Source: Closterium sp. NIES-65
Lineage: Eukaryota; Streptophyta; Zygnematophyceae; Desmidiales; Closteriaceae
Assembly (NCBI GenBank): GCA_948144175.1
Contig: CANXME010001258.1
Location: forward strand, 2,217,001-2,281,000
DNA: 64,000 nucleotides
Reading direction: 5' to 3'
The notes below the pieces were generated by a model that saw only the letters and a program-made list of their open reading frames with translations, had not been told where the DNA came from and searched no databases. This document shows positions 22,612-31,895 of this stretch, one piece after another. Both the position numbers and the translations under genes were made by a program. Every line of letters begins with the position of its first letter. Positions within the stretch are counted from its first letter, which is position 1.

Positions 22612-23391
22612 CCAACTGCTGCTCCTGCTGCTGCTCCTCCAACCACTATAGCTCCAGCTGGTGCCGCTCCAACTCTCTCTCCTCTCGCTCCAACTCCAGC
22701 TGCTCCTCACAGGCATGTAGAACACGGGCCTTGTGCTGGGTCGGGTAGGGGTGGGGGGAGGAGTAGTGTCTGGAGCGGTGGTAGCCCCAAGACCGCTTTC
22801 CAAAGAACCAGTCGCACCACCCCCAGAGCCATCACCACCAGAAGTAAAAGGGCCCGTCCCAGGCTTTCCAAGTTTAGCAGAGGGTGCACCCCCAGTCGTA
22901 GCACCCCCAGGAACAGCTCCACTAACACCGACTCCCCGAAGACAAGAGTCTTCTGCAGTCACGGGCTCAGCTCCAACTCCAACACCCCTAGAACCAGGAC
23001 CTCGCACAGATACGCTCTCTGCTCCAACTCCAGCACCTCTAGAGCTAGCACCTCTAGGGTCCTCACCACAAAAACCAGCTCCCGCAAGGTCTGCTGTAGG
23101 CTGGGAGGAGGACCGTGGGGAAGGGGACGGCTCCTGAGGGGCTACCGAGGGGGGAGGGGTAGCGTCTGGCACACCTGACGAGGCTACACCAGGGGGGGGG
23201 GGGGGGGGGGGGGGGGGGGCTGTACCGGAGGGGCAGCAGGGAGGGCGGGAGTCAGGAAGAGAGGGGAGGAGGTACCGAAAGACCTCGACAGGGGTACCGG
23301 GTGTAGTAGGGGACTGACTCGACAAAACGAATGTCGCGGAAGTCAAAGAACCGGTGAAGGGGAGGGTGGATAAAAAGTGAAGTCAGAGGAG
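22612..23391 (-). pseudogene. Element C integrase-RT linker
   Basis: The minus strand reads a Pro/Gly/Ser-rich spacer after the integrase, including GVGVGAEP- and GVGAES-type repeats, with a G homopolymer of about 28-30 bases at 23190-23219 (polyproline on the coding strand). It ends at the N3 insertion; the same spacer resumes at 21070-21168 between N3 and N2. The frame is interrupted and no enzymatic domain is present. Confidence 0.7.
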
Positions 23392-24130
23392 TCAACGGGG
23401 AAACCAAAGGAAGACATAGGGAAGGGCGCGAGGGGAGAGCTTATCCGCGGAGGTGTCGCGAACAAGCGCCAAGCAGCCCCAGACACGAAAATGCGATGCA
23501 GCACCAGGGCACCCGGTCCAAAGACTGGTCGGTGAAGCCTCTGGCCGAGAGACACGTGGCCAGAGGTTCAGCTGGTGAGCGGCGTACTGAACCGCGTAGG
23601 ACCATAGAAAATGGGGCGCACGGGCGTGGATCATGGAGGTGCATGCAATTTCCATGATCAAGCCTATGCGGTGCTCAGCAACCCCATTCTGCTGTGGGGA
23701 CTCTAGAAGCGTCCAGGACTGACGGATGCCCTGCTCGCGACAGAATCCAGCGAGATTGCCGGAGCGAAACTCACCCCTACGGTTAGAGTGAAGGCAGCTG
23801 ACGCGACGACCACGAGTGTCCGCAGTGGTAAGTAACCACCGGATCAGCGTAGAAGTCACCTCACACTTCTTCGCCATGGGGAATACTATGATGTAACGAG
23901 AGTAGTCGTCAACGACCACCCAAAAGAAACTCTCTCGCTCAGGGCCAGGGCGAGGGGTGGGGCCCCAAACATCCAAGTGGAGAGTTGCAAAGGGCTCTGT
24001 GGCCACACGAAGGGAGGAGGAGTGAGGGGTGGCGCGCAGTCGACCCTCGACGCAAGGACCGCACGGTGGTGCAAGCGAAGGCGGCAGCGACGGCAAGACT
24101 CGCGGGAGGCCTAAGACAAGACGTGACTAG
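23392..24130 (-). pseudogene. Element C integrase fragment
   Basis: The minus strand reads GLPRVLPSLPPSLAPPC, CVEGRLRATPHSS, LHLDVWGPTPRPG, VVVDDYSRYIIVFP, a diverged second catalytic block LHSNRRGEFRSG (Asp changed to Asn), PQQNGVAEHRIGLIME, and LVRDTSADKLSPRALPYVFL. The change in the SDRGG block removes one of the three catalytic acids. The frame just upstream (about 24113-24130) contains a one-base loss, and the pre-integrase GHPS block is lost at the junction with element D. Confidence 0.85.
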
Positions 24131-24987
24131 ACATGACTCATCATTCTCCCCTCAGTCGTGCTGTGTCCCCAGAGCGTCGTCGGTCCCGTTACCGTGCAAA
24201 CGGTCCGTTCCACCTTGTTCTTCGCTCTCGTGTTCCACCTCCACCTGTCCTTCCACAGCCCCCTGAGTCGTCCCTCACTGTGCTTCACGACCCATTGTCC
24301 GACTACCTCCGTGCCTCCCGTCCTGTCGTCTCCCGTGTTTTGTCCGCGTTGGTGACTCACCCGATTGCACCCCTGTCGTCTGTCTCAGCTCTTGTTACCA
24401 CTGTCGCTGGCTTTGCCTCTTCCCACCGCCTTGACTACGTCACTCACGTGGTGAGTGGCCCTGCTTGTTCTCCATTCTCTGGGGGTGATCCTCTCTTTCC
24501 CTTGGAGGTCCTCGAGGACTGGCAGTTCGAGCTTGGTTTCCTTGCGGCCGCTGTTCCTCATCTCTGCGCCATGCTACTTGCCCCTGAGGGAGATCCAGAC
24601 GCCCTTGACATCCCGATACCTCGCACTCACGCCGAGGCGGTCTCGGGACCCTGGGCTTCGTACTGGATAGCAGCTGAGGAGGCAGAGATGGCATCTTATA
24701 GGTCCACAGGCACTTACGTCGACGCAGTCCCACCACTTGGGACGAACGTCGTCAGTGGCCGATGGCTCTACAAGGTGAATGTCAAGAATAATATATATTT
24801 CTATATATTGTTTTTGTAACTGCCTGTAGTGTAGACTAGTGTAGTTCTATAATGTTCTGTTTTGGTGGTGCACCTTTCATCTTGCCTATATGTACTGCTC
24901 GCTCTATAGTGAAAACCCTTCTTCTTCTCTTTTCAATTCTCTCGACTCTACTCAACTTACTCGAACTCAACTAGCTATGGCTCCTTT

Positions 24988-25334
24988 TGTCAGAGGTCCA
25001 CTGGTGATCCCCGATCGATCCTAGGGAAGGGTTACAGGCACATTTGCCTGGGGGGTTATGGGCGCACTGACCCGCTACTGAAACAAGCCCTTTTATCCCA
25101 ATGGTCTAGTGGTTGGGATTCTGAGATGGTATCAGAGCGAAGGTCTCGGGTTCGAATCCCGGTGTATGCACTTCGGGCATCCCAGTGCGGGGGGGTGTCA
25201 GAGGTCCACTGGTGATCCCCGATCGATCCTAGGGAAGGGTTACAGGCACATTTGCCTGGGGGGTTATGGGCGCACTGACCCGCTACTGAAACAAGCCCTT
25301 TTATCCCAATGGTCTAGTGGTTGGGATTCTGAGA
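24988..25334 (+). mobile_element. Element S: 347-bp miniature LTR retrotransposon (TRIM-like)
   Basis: Two LTRs of 139 bp (24988-25126 and 25196-25334) are identical by eye and enclose only 69 bp. The element is flanked by CCTTT (24983-24987 and 25335-25339) and sits in the 5' LTR of N4; the intact N4 3' LTR shows the empty site. A perfect primer-binding site TGGTATCAGAGC (25127-25138) abuts LTR 1, and a purine-rich GTGCGGGGGGG (about 25185-25195) precedes LTR 2. LTR ends are TG...GA instead of TG...CA. A pol III A-box-like word and a B box flank the primer-binding site. It has no coding capacity. Total size is at the very low end for TRIM elements. Identical LTRs and a perfect duplication point to very recent insertion. 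Confidence 0.95.
25102..25159 (+). promoter_or_regulatory. tRNA-like segment of S: A box, primer-binding site, B box
   Basis: TGGTCTAGTGG (25102-25112), inside the end of LTR 1, matches the D-arm/A-box of eukaryotic tRNA-Glu genes, and the next bases GTTGGGATTC keep the resemblance. GGTTCGAATCC (25149-25159) matches the pol III B box and sits in a T-arm-like hairpin (CGGG / CCCG). Between them TCTGA and TCAGA can form a 5-bp stem with a 7-base loop that holds most of the primer-binding site. No acceptor stem pairing was found, so this is not a functional tRNA gene. LTR 2 has the A box only. Confidence 0.75.
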
Positions 25335-28250
25335 CCTTTAGCCTAGCTAAGCTTTTGACATGGTACAGAGCACGTAACGCTCCTGGACTCCTGCTTCCGC
25401 TGCTACTAAGTGTTCTGCACGCCCCGTGGTGTGCCCTACTCTCGCGGCCCCGCCGCCCTTCTTAAGCGGCCCCGCCGCCCTACTGTCGCGGCCTCGCCGC
25501 CGCTCTACTGTCGCGGCCCCGCCGCCCTACGTCGCGGTCTCGCCGCCCTTCACTGCGGCCTCGCCGCCCGTGCGCCGACGTCTGCGAAGCCGCCGCCCGT
25601 GAGCCGCCGCCCGTGAGCCGCCAGTGGCCCGCCCGTGCGCCGACCGCCTGTGCGCCGCCCGTCCGTGAGCCGACGCCACCCGCGCGCAGCCCGACCGTGA
25701 GCCGGCGCCGCCCGTGAGCCGCCCGCCCGTGCGCCACCAGCCTGCCCGTGAGCCGCTGGCGCCGCCCGTGCGCCACCCGTCCGTGAGCCGCCCGCCCGTG
25801 CGCCGCCCGCCCGTGAGCCGCCCGCCCGTGAGCCGGCGCCACCCGTGGGCCGCCCGCCCGTGCGCCGCCCGCCCGTGAGCCGCCGCCTCTGAGCCGCCCG
25901 TCCGCGAGCCACCCGCCCGCCCGTGAGCCGCCCGTCTCCTACACCTGCGGTCCCGACCCCGTCCCGGCCATGCCTCGTCACCAGCTACGGCACACCGGGG
26001 GCACGTGCACCCCCCCCCCCCTTCTTCCCGTCACCTGTCGCGGCTCCTTCGGGGGCCGCACGCGGCCCCCTCAGGTCGCCTTGACAGGTGACGGGAGGGG
26101 TGACCTGAAAGGGGGGGGCAGTCGTCGCCCCCTCTGCCGCTTGCTTTGGCGCCCGGGGAGGCCGTGCGTCGCCCCCCCCCCCCCCCCCTCTTCTCCTCCT
26201 CCTTTTGTTCCCTCTGCTGCAGCTGCCGCTGGGGGGGAGGGTGTGGGAGTGTGGGGGAGCCCGGGGAGGGACTGGGGGTGGCGGGTGTGGGGGTGATGGG
26301 TGATGTGTGGTCCCCTGGCCCTACGGCCCCATTCTCCTCCGTTTACCCCCCCCCCCCCCCCCCCCCTCTGCTGCTCCTGCAGCAGTGTGAGGGGGATGGG
26401 GAGGGGGAGGGGGAGGTTGAGGAGATGTAGGGGGTGACCAACCAGAGCCTACCACCTCCTCTCCTCTCTCTCTCCTCTCTCCCTTCTGTTCTCTGTTTTC
26501 TGCACTGGTTGTCACTGCTCCTGCCTACTGCTGCTACTTCAACTGCACTCTGCTTGGTGTACCCCATTATGGGGGCGTTGACTGCATATTCTTCCCTACA
26601 AGCACTTATGGGGGCGTGTCAAGAATAATATATATTTCTATATATTGTTTTTGTAACTGCCTGTAGTGTAGACTAGTGTAGTTCTATAATGTTCTGTTTT
26701 GGTGGTGCACCTTTCATCTTGCCTATATGTACTGCTCGCTCTATATTGAAAACCCTTCTTCTTCTCTTTTCAATTCTCTCGACTCTACTCAACTTACTCG
26801 AACTCAACTAGCTATGGCTCCTTTAGCCTAGCTAAGCTTTTGACAGTGAAGCGGCCGCCTGGATCACCACCTGTGTTCAAGGCGCGCTATGTGGCGAGAG
26901 GCTTTAGTCAGCGAGAGGGGGTGGAATTCTTCCAGACCTTCGCTCCCACCCCGAAGATGAGTACTCTTCGGGTGTTGCTGCATATTGCAGCACAGCGCGA
27001 CTACGAGTTGCACTCCTTTGACTTTTCCACCGCGTTCCTTCAGGGGAGCCTGCACGAGCAGATCTGGCTGCGTCGCCCGCCTGGCTTCACTGGCTCTTTC
27101 CCACCTGGGACCCAGTGGCAGCTGCGTCGACCAGTCTACGGCCTGCGCCAGGCTCCACGTGAGTGGCACGACACACTTCGCTCAACCCTTGCAGCGCTTG
27201 ACTTCTTTCCGTCGTCTTCTGACCCGTCACTGTTCGTTCGCCGTGGCTCGACCCCGTTCTTTGTCCTGGTCTACGTCAACGACCAGGTGTTCGCCACTCC
27301 CGACCGACGCGCGCTGGCCTCCGTGAAGGAGGAACTGCAGAGGAGACACACTTGCACTGACATTGGTGAGCTGCAGCACTACCTTGGCCTACAGATCACC
27401 AGGGACAGGGCAGCTCGCACCATTACGCTGACTCAGTCGCATATGGTCGAGCAGATCCTCACGCGGTTTCGCTTCCCGTTCTCCAAGGTACAGCTCACCT
27501 CTCTTGGTGTGGATCATGGGCTCACGGCTCCACCTTCGAACGAGCCATTTGAGTCCAGCGGTCCATATCCTGAGCCGGTGGGTTGTCTCATGTACCTGAT
27601 GACCTGCACTCGCCCAGACCTAGCTTACCCTCTTAGCGTCCTTGCGCGTTTTGTTGCGCCTGGGAGACACCGACCTTCCCACTGGTACGCGGCTAAGAGG
27701 GTGGCGAAGTATGTGGCGAGTACATCAGGCATGGGACTTGTCCTTGGAGGGAAGCAGCCAATTACACTCACAGATTACTCAGACTCGTCGTGGGCCGACG
27801 ATGCGGAGACGCGCCGGTCTACACAGGGGTACTCCTTTAGCCTCGGAGCAGGTGTTGTTTCGTGGCGGTCGACTCGGGCGTCGTCTGTCGCCGGTTCCAG
27901 CTGTGAGGCAGAGGTGTACGCTGCGGCCATGGCCACTCAGGAGCTTCGTTGGCTGTCTTTTCTTCTCACCGACCTTGGTGAGCGGCCTCGCTCTCCCCCA
28001 GTCTTGTTCGCGACAACAAGTCTGCTGTCCTGTTGTGTGAGGAGCCTCGACTGGTTGGGAAGGCGAAGCACATCCAGCTTCGTTACTTCCTTCTGCGTGA
28101 GTTGCAGCAGCGTGGCCAGGCACGCGTGGTACGTGTGGTCTCTGAGGCCAACACTGCAGATATCTTCACCAAGGCGTTGCCGCCTTGTGACCACCAGCGT
28201 TTCTGCACCCAGCTTGGCCTTGTGTCTACAGGCCCTCACTTGCTTGTGTA

Positions 28251-28686
28251 GAGATGCTTTGCTTTGTACTCTGGCATCTTTTTATATTTGCTATATATGT
28301 ATATGCATCTAGAATGGCCTTGTGGCCCTGTGCTTCTGTAGAGATGCTTGTCGTGTACTCTTGCATCTTCTGTATTTGCTATATCCTTGCACGTGGACTG
28401 GCCTTGTGGCCCCTCGCTTGTTCTCGGACTGTGTGGCGATCTTGAGATCCACCCCGAGATTTGTTGTGTTTTTTTTTTGCGAACTGGTCCTGTGACCCTT
28501 GCTGTGTGTTGCTTTCCGCAGGACTACCGTCACCTAGACTATGGGGGTGTGTCAAGCTATATTTGTTATAGATTATTTGTATTAGTCTAGGTGTACTTCA
28601 TGTTTTACTAGGGTTAGGGTTATGCTTGCTATATCTTGCTTGTTTTCACTTTCCTTAGTCAACACTTTTACTTTTGTAACTTGACA
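28251..28686 (+). repeat. Element D 3' UTR, purine tract and 3' LTR
   Basis: The 3' UTR contains two diverged copies of an about 80-bp segment (GAGATGCTT...TATATTTGCTATAT... GGCCTTGTGGCC), then GGTCCTGTGACCC, the purine tract CTATGGGGGTG (28539-28549) and the LTR 28550-28686 (TGTCAAGCTATATTTG...TTGACA). The same UTR words (ACTGGCCTTGTGGCC, TGGTCTTGTGACCCC) occur in elements F and I. The LTR end meets element E directly. Confidence 0.75.
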
Positions 28687-28985
28687 GTGCGAACCTGGGT
28701 GAAGTGAGTCTCACTGCTAAGGGCGATGCAGGCCGCTGCGTCATACGACGTCCATGCTATGAGGTCAGCACGTTGGCGAGCGTAACGGTCCCTGTCTGTA
28801 GATCTAGGGTCTGCGCCTAAGGGTGCAGGATCGATGGGCTGAGGAATGTCGCCGGAAGCGTGCGACCACAGAGACACATCCGCCTGAACTTGACTCTCTA
28901 AAAGGCGGTGCGCACGCTGGAGTCAGATGGGAAACTCAAGCGGCCTACCCTCGGCATTAAAGCGCAGGACCCTGGGGGTCACCAT
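28687..28985 (-). pseudogene. Element E gag N-terminal fragment
   Basis: ATG at 28983-28985 (minus) starts MVTPRVLRFNAEGRPLEFPI, related to MASPPVLAFDAEGRPVKF of element A. A TGA at 28923-28925 replaces the tryptophan codon of the conserved TWL/IWL position. After it the frame continues as LQRAHRLLESQVQADVSLWSH to about HFTQVRT and is cut by the junction with element D. It is a diverged subfamily of the same Gag. Confidence 0.8.
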
Positions 28986-28999
28986 AGAGGAAGCGAAGA

Positions 29000-29790
29000 G
29001 ATGGGAACGATATCGCCGAAACCCTAAACGCGACAGGCAGTGTGACGCGACGGTACAGGACGCGACTGGCACGGACGGACGGGACAGGTGCGGACGGACA
29101 GGGCGCACCAGGCACGGCGGACGGGCAGGGCGGAACGAGGGCGCGACGGATGGGCAGGGCGCACTGGGCGCACGGACGGACAGGGCGCACGGAGCGCGAC
29201 GGACAGGCAGGGCACAGCGGGGGCGCGACGGACGGGCAGGGCGCAGCGGGGGCGCGATGGACGGGCAGGGCGCAGCGGGGGCGCGACGGACGCGCGGGAC
29301 GGGACACACGGGGCGCGTGCGACGGGATGCCCGGGACGGGACGCACAGGGCACGTGCGACGGGACACGCGGGACGGGACGCACGGGACGCGTGCGACGGG
29401 TCCCGCGCGAGACGGGACGCACGGGGCGTACGGGACGGGGGGGAAGGGACGGGGGGGACGGGACGCGCGGGACGGGGGGAACGGGACGCGCGGGACGGGG
29501 GGAACGGGACGTGCAGGACGGGGGGGACGGGACGTGCGGGACGAGGGGGGACGGGACGCGCGGTACGCGAGGGACGGAACGAGTGGGAGGGGACGGATGG
29601 CGCAGCAGGCGCTAGGGCACGTGAGAGACGAGCGCGAGAGGTGCTACGGGACGGTACGGGTGGCGCAGCAAGCGCTAGGGCACGTGAGAGACGAGCGCGC
29701 GAGGTGCTACGGGACGGTATAGGCGGGACGAGCACTAGGGTACGAGACAGGCTCGGGCGCTACGAACGTGATCGAGAGGAACGGGATCCC
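29000..29790 (-). repeat. Element E leader minisatellite
   Basis: Tandem GC-rich units of 10-15 bp built on GGGACGCGCGGGACG and GACGGGCAGGGCGCA (plus-strand view), with a longer duplicated unit at about 29580-29720 (GTGAGAGACGAGCGCGAGAG repeated). Both strands are open in several frames because of composition; Pro/Ser/Arg-rich and Gly/Arg-rich readings there are not genes. Confidence 0.8.
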
Positions 29791-29925
29791 ACGGGATCCT
29801 AACCTAGGTGATACCATGTTAAAAATAAAAGTGTTGGTTTCACTAAGTTTGGTTGGGGTACATAAACCTAACCCTAACAGTTGTACCCCCTATAACACAC
29901 ATCTCTAGGACTACAAAATTTGACA

Positions 29926-30092
29926 TCAGAATGTGTTATTCTCGTATAATTGCATGTCTAGTTCAGTAGTGTAGTATCACCCAACCTTTTTGTTAGGTGG
30001 TCTACCTCCCTTCACCACCTCCCCTTTCCTATATGTTGTACTCCTATTGTTAGCCTCTAGCTACTATTCTAACATCTAGCAGCCCCAGCTTA
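29926..30092. repeat. Possible degenerate solo LTR
   Basis: The stretch CATCAGAATGTGTTATTCTC ... GTGTAGTATC ... TTTGTTAGGTGGTCTACC ... CTATATGTTG resembles the right LTR of N1 and the N4 LTR in several short blocks in the same order. No clear ends or duplication were seen. It lies directly between element E and the left inverted repeat of transposon P. Confidence 0.35.
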
Positions 30093-30117
30093 CTGTATCC
30101 CCCCAGATAGTAGCGCA
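30093..30117 (+). repeat. Transposon P left terminal inverted repeat
   Basis: CTGTATCCCCCCAGATAG followed by TAGCGC, flanked on the left by TA (30091-30092). It pairs with the right end with about four mismatches. Just inside is GCATACGCGCTTAT, whose counterpart ATAAGCGCGT lies inside the right end. Confidence 0.8.
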
Positions 30118-30719
30118 TACGCGCTTATAATAAAATCGGTTTTTTTAGAGGGTGCCCTTGTAATTGGGGAAGGGCATAAGAGCATGCGCTTATGAAATGG
30201 AAAAAAGTGGGTTTTGTTTGTAAGGGTACCAAATCGAAGCTCTCATTAAGGCGAATACGCCCATCAAACGTTCACGTCGGTTTCAAGCATGAAATGCAGG
30301 CGAAAGCAGCAGCGACTCTATTTCCCACCGCACAAATCCTGTCACGGAGCAACGCATCTGCCAACGCTGACTTGGAAGCTGCCGTGCGGCCCAATCCTGC
30401 TGTCATGGATTGCCAAGCATGGATAGCTTATCCGATCCCTCTAGAAGGGGATCAAATATGCCCTACCACCGCAGCATGTGTGCCGCCCATTTTCATCCTC
30501 TGCGGGTTCAGGCTGTGGGGGTACCCGTCTATCATTGACGAGGACGGCGAGCCGCTTCCCCGTAGGGGTCCTGTCTGAAGTCTATTTCTTCTCATTTCTT
30601 GCTGTTTTTTATTCAGTTTAGCATGTTTCGCCCGCCAGGCTGCGGAATTCACTGGCACCCACTTTCTCTTCAAGAAGAAGCCTAGGCTTGCCTACTGTGT
30701 GGATGCTGACGGCTGATAT
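30118..30719 (+). other. Transposon P 5' region, coding status unclear
   Basis: Left internal part of P. It has an open frame at 30192-30578 (MKWKKVGFVCKGTK start, 128 residues) with no domain I recognise, a CT-rich stretch ending TTCGCCCGCCAG at about 30640 that could be a 3' splice site, and an open segment EFTGTHFLFKKKPRLAYCVD before the F insertion at 30720. A helper exon or the start of the transposase transcript are possible. Confidence 0.4.
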
Positions 30720-30851
30720 TGTCAAACTATAATGCTACTTCTGTTGTGTAGGCTGTAGTGGGGTAGCTTATATGGGGTAAAACCCAATTTGGGTTATACT
30801 TGTATTTAAATTGATGTCAATGCAATCATTCCTGCTCATTAGTTTCTGACA
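30720..30851 (+). repeat. Element F 5' LTR
   Basis: TGTCAAACTATAATGC at the start and TTTCTGACA at the end, with central GTAGTGGGGTAGC and ACCCAATTTGGGTT blocks. The primer-binding site follows directly. Confidence 0.92.
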
Positions 30852-30879
30852 TGGTTTCAGAGCAGTAGGTCCGTAGGAC

Positions 30880-31800
30880 CGTTTTTTTTTTCGGGCCCAC
30901 CATTACCTAGTGACCGACTGCGGTTACTGCGTTACCCCACGCCCTACCTTGCGCTGCGCGGTCAACGCACGCCCTGCCCTGCCCTGCCTTGCGTCGCGCT
31001 CCCCCGCATACGCCCTACCCTGCCCCGCGTCGCGCTGCCCCGCGTACGTCCTTCTCTGCCTCGCGTCGCGCTGCCCCTCGTACGCCCTGCCATACCCCGC
31101 GTCGCGCTGCCCCGCGCACACGCTGCCCTGCCCCGTGTCGCGCTGCCCCACGCATGCCTTGCCCTGCCCCGCGTCCTGCTGCAGCTCGCGCCCTACTGCC
31201 CTCCGCGTTGCGCCCTGCTGCCTTGCGCGTCGCGCTTTGCTGCCTTGCGCGTCACGCCCTACGGCTGCCCCACGCGTCGCGCTCTGCTGCAGCCCGCGCG
31301 TCGGGCCCTGCTGCCCTACGCGTCGCGCCCTACGGCAGCCCACGCGTCGCGCTCTGTTGCCCCGCGCGTCGCGCCCTGCTGCAGCCAGCGCGTCGCGCCC
31401 TGCTGCCCCGCACGTCGCACCCTGCTGCAGCCCGCGCCTCGCGCCCTGCTGCCTCGCGCGTCACGCCCTACTGCAGCCCACGCGTCGCGCCCTGCTGCAG
31501 CCCGCGCGTCGCGCCCTGCTGCCCCGCGCGTCGCGCCCTGCTGACCCGCGCGTCGCGCCCTGCTGCAGCCCGCGCGCCGCGCCCTGCTGCCCCGCGCGTC
31601 GCGCCCTGCTGCAGCCCGCACGTCGCGCCCTGCTGCTGTGCACAGCGTGCGCCCTGCTGCCCACGTCGCCCAGGCCGGGTTGCGCCGCCCAGCCCGAGCT
31701 GCCCTGCCCAACCCGATCCACCCTGCTGTTCGTGCTACTGCTGCTGCTGGTGGAGGTGCTGCTAGGAATGCTGGAGGTGTTGCAGCCTAGCCTCACCAAG
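30880..31800 (+). repeat. Element F leader minisatellite
   Basis: Tandem units of about 15-21 bp built on CGCGTCGCGCCCTGCTGC, with a first block of CGTCGCGCTGCCCCGCGTAC units (about 30960-31170). Element G has a shorter version at 42695-42880. Reading frames are open in all phases through composition only. Confidence 0.85.
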
Positions 31801-31895
31801 CCGCTATGCTGCTCTTACTACTGTTACTGCTGCTCGTGCTACTGCCTTCCCTCCGTACTGCCCTACTGGTCGCACGCCTCCTTACTTGGCCCGCT

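Larger units (their letters stand above)
18357..24130 (-). mobile_element. Copia fragment C, split by N2 and N3
   Basis: Minus-strand copia sequence with integrase (23392-24130), repeat linker (22612-23391 and 21070-21168) and RT (18357-19526). Two plus-strand non-autonomous elements, N3 and N2, interrupt the linker. Gag and protease are missing at its 5' side, where it meets element D in opposite orientation, and the RT ends about at the HDTL block, next to the B LTR. Both ends are therefore truncated, and no LTR of its own is seen here. Confidence 0.85.
24780..26845 (+). mobile_element. Non-autonomous LTR element N4 (contains S)
   Basis: Flanked by GTGAA (24775-24779 and 26846-26850) inside the D reverse transcriptase. 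The 3' LTR is 26617-26845 (229 bp). The 5' LTR is 24780-24987 plus 25340-25360 (229 bp), split by element S. The LTR copies differ at one position by eye (ATAGTG against ATATTG), so N4 is young. The primer-binding site has lost one T (TGGTACAGAGC, 25361-25371). The interior has a minisatellite of GCCGCCCGTGAGCC-type units (about 25560-25960), C homopolymers near 26010, 26167 and 26347, and ends with a purine-rich ATGGGGGCG before the LTR. It carries no pol genes. Its LTR type is shared with the right LTR of N1. Confidence 0.93.
24133..28250 (+). pseudogene. Element D reverse transcriptase and RNase H (interrupted by N4)
   Basis: Part one (24133-24779) reads the Pro-rich spacer, SSVSALVTTVAGFASSH, LEVLEDWQFELGFLAAA, PEGDPDALDIPIPRTHAE and VPPLGTNVVSGRWLYKV. 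Part two (26851-28250) reads RPPGSPPVFKARYVARGF, FDFSTAFLQGSLHEQIW, VYGLRQAPREWHDTLRS and an active site YVNDQVF in which the first Asp of YVDD is Asn (codon at 27278-27280). RNase H follows (TDYSDSSWADDAETRR, SSCEAEVYAAAMATQEL), with a small deletion and frameshift near 28005-28010 just before DNKSAVLLC. The frame then continues to EANTADIFTKALPPCDHQRF and a TAG at 28248-28250. It is inactive on at least three counts. Confidence 0.9.
24131..28686 (+). mobile_element. Copia fragment D (5' truncated), split by N4
   Basis: Plus-strand copia sequence that begins in the spacer before RT, at the inverted junction with element C. It contains RT and RNase H, then a 300-bp 3' UTR with the purine tract CTATGGGGGTG and a 3' LTR at 28550-28686. 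Removing N4 (24780-26845) with one copy of the GTGAA duplication joins GRWLYKV directly to KRPPGSPPVFK. It lacks LTR, leader, gag, protease and integrase at the 5' side. Confidence 0.87.
28687..29925 (-). mobile_element. Copia fragment E (5' LTR, leader and gag start)
   Basis: Minus strand: LTR 29817-29925 (109 bp, TGTCAAATTTTGTAGTCC...AACA), then TGGTATCACCTAGG at the primer-binding position (29803-29816), which matches the initiator-Met site only in its first eight bases. A long GC-rich leader (about 29000-29790) of GGGACGCACGGGACG-type repeats follows, then the first about 100 codons of gag. It breaks off at 28687 against the element D LTR. It could be the 5' part of the same copy as fragment C, separated by D, but the protease region that should lie between them is missing. 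Confidence 0.8.

Noticed and set aside
25102..25165. A functional tRNA-Glu gene in element S
   Set aside because: A and B boxes fit, but there is no acceptor stem pairing, the anticodon loop lacks the usual U33 arrangement, and the middle is a retroelement primer-binding site.
28923..29802. Long Arg/Gly-rich and Pro/Ser-rich open frames on both strands of the element E leader
   Set aside because: They are open in four or more frames at once because of tandem CG-rich units, and they lie between an LTR and a gag start.
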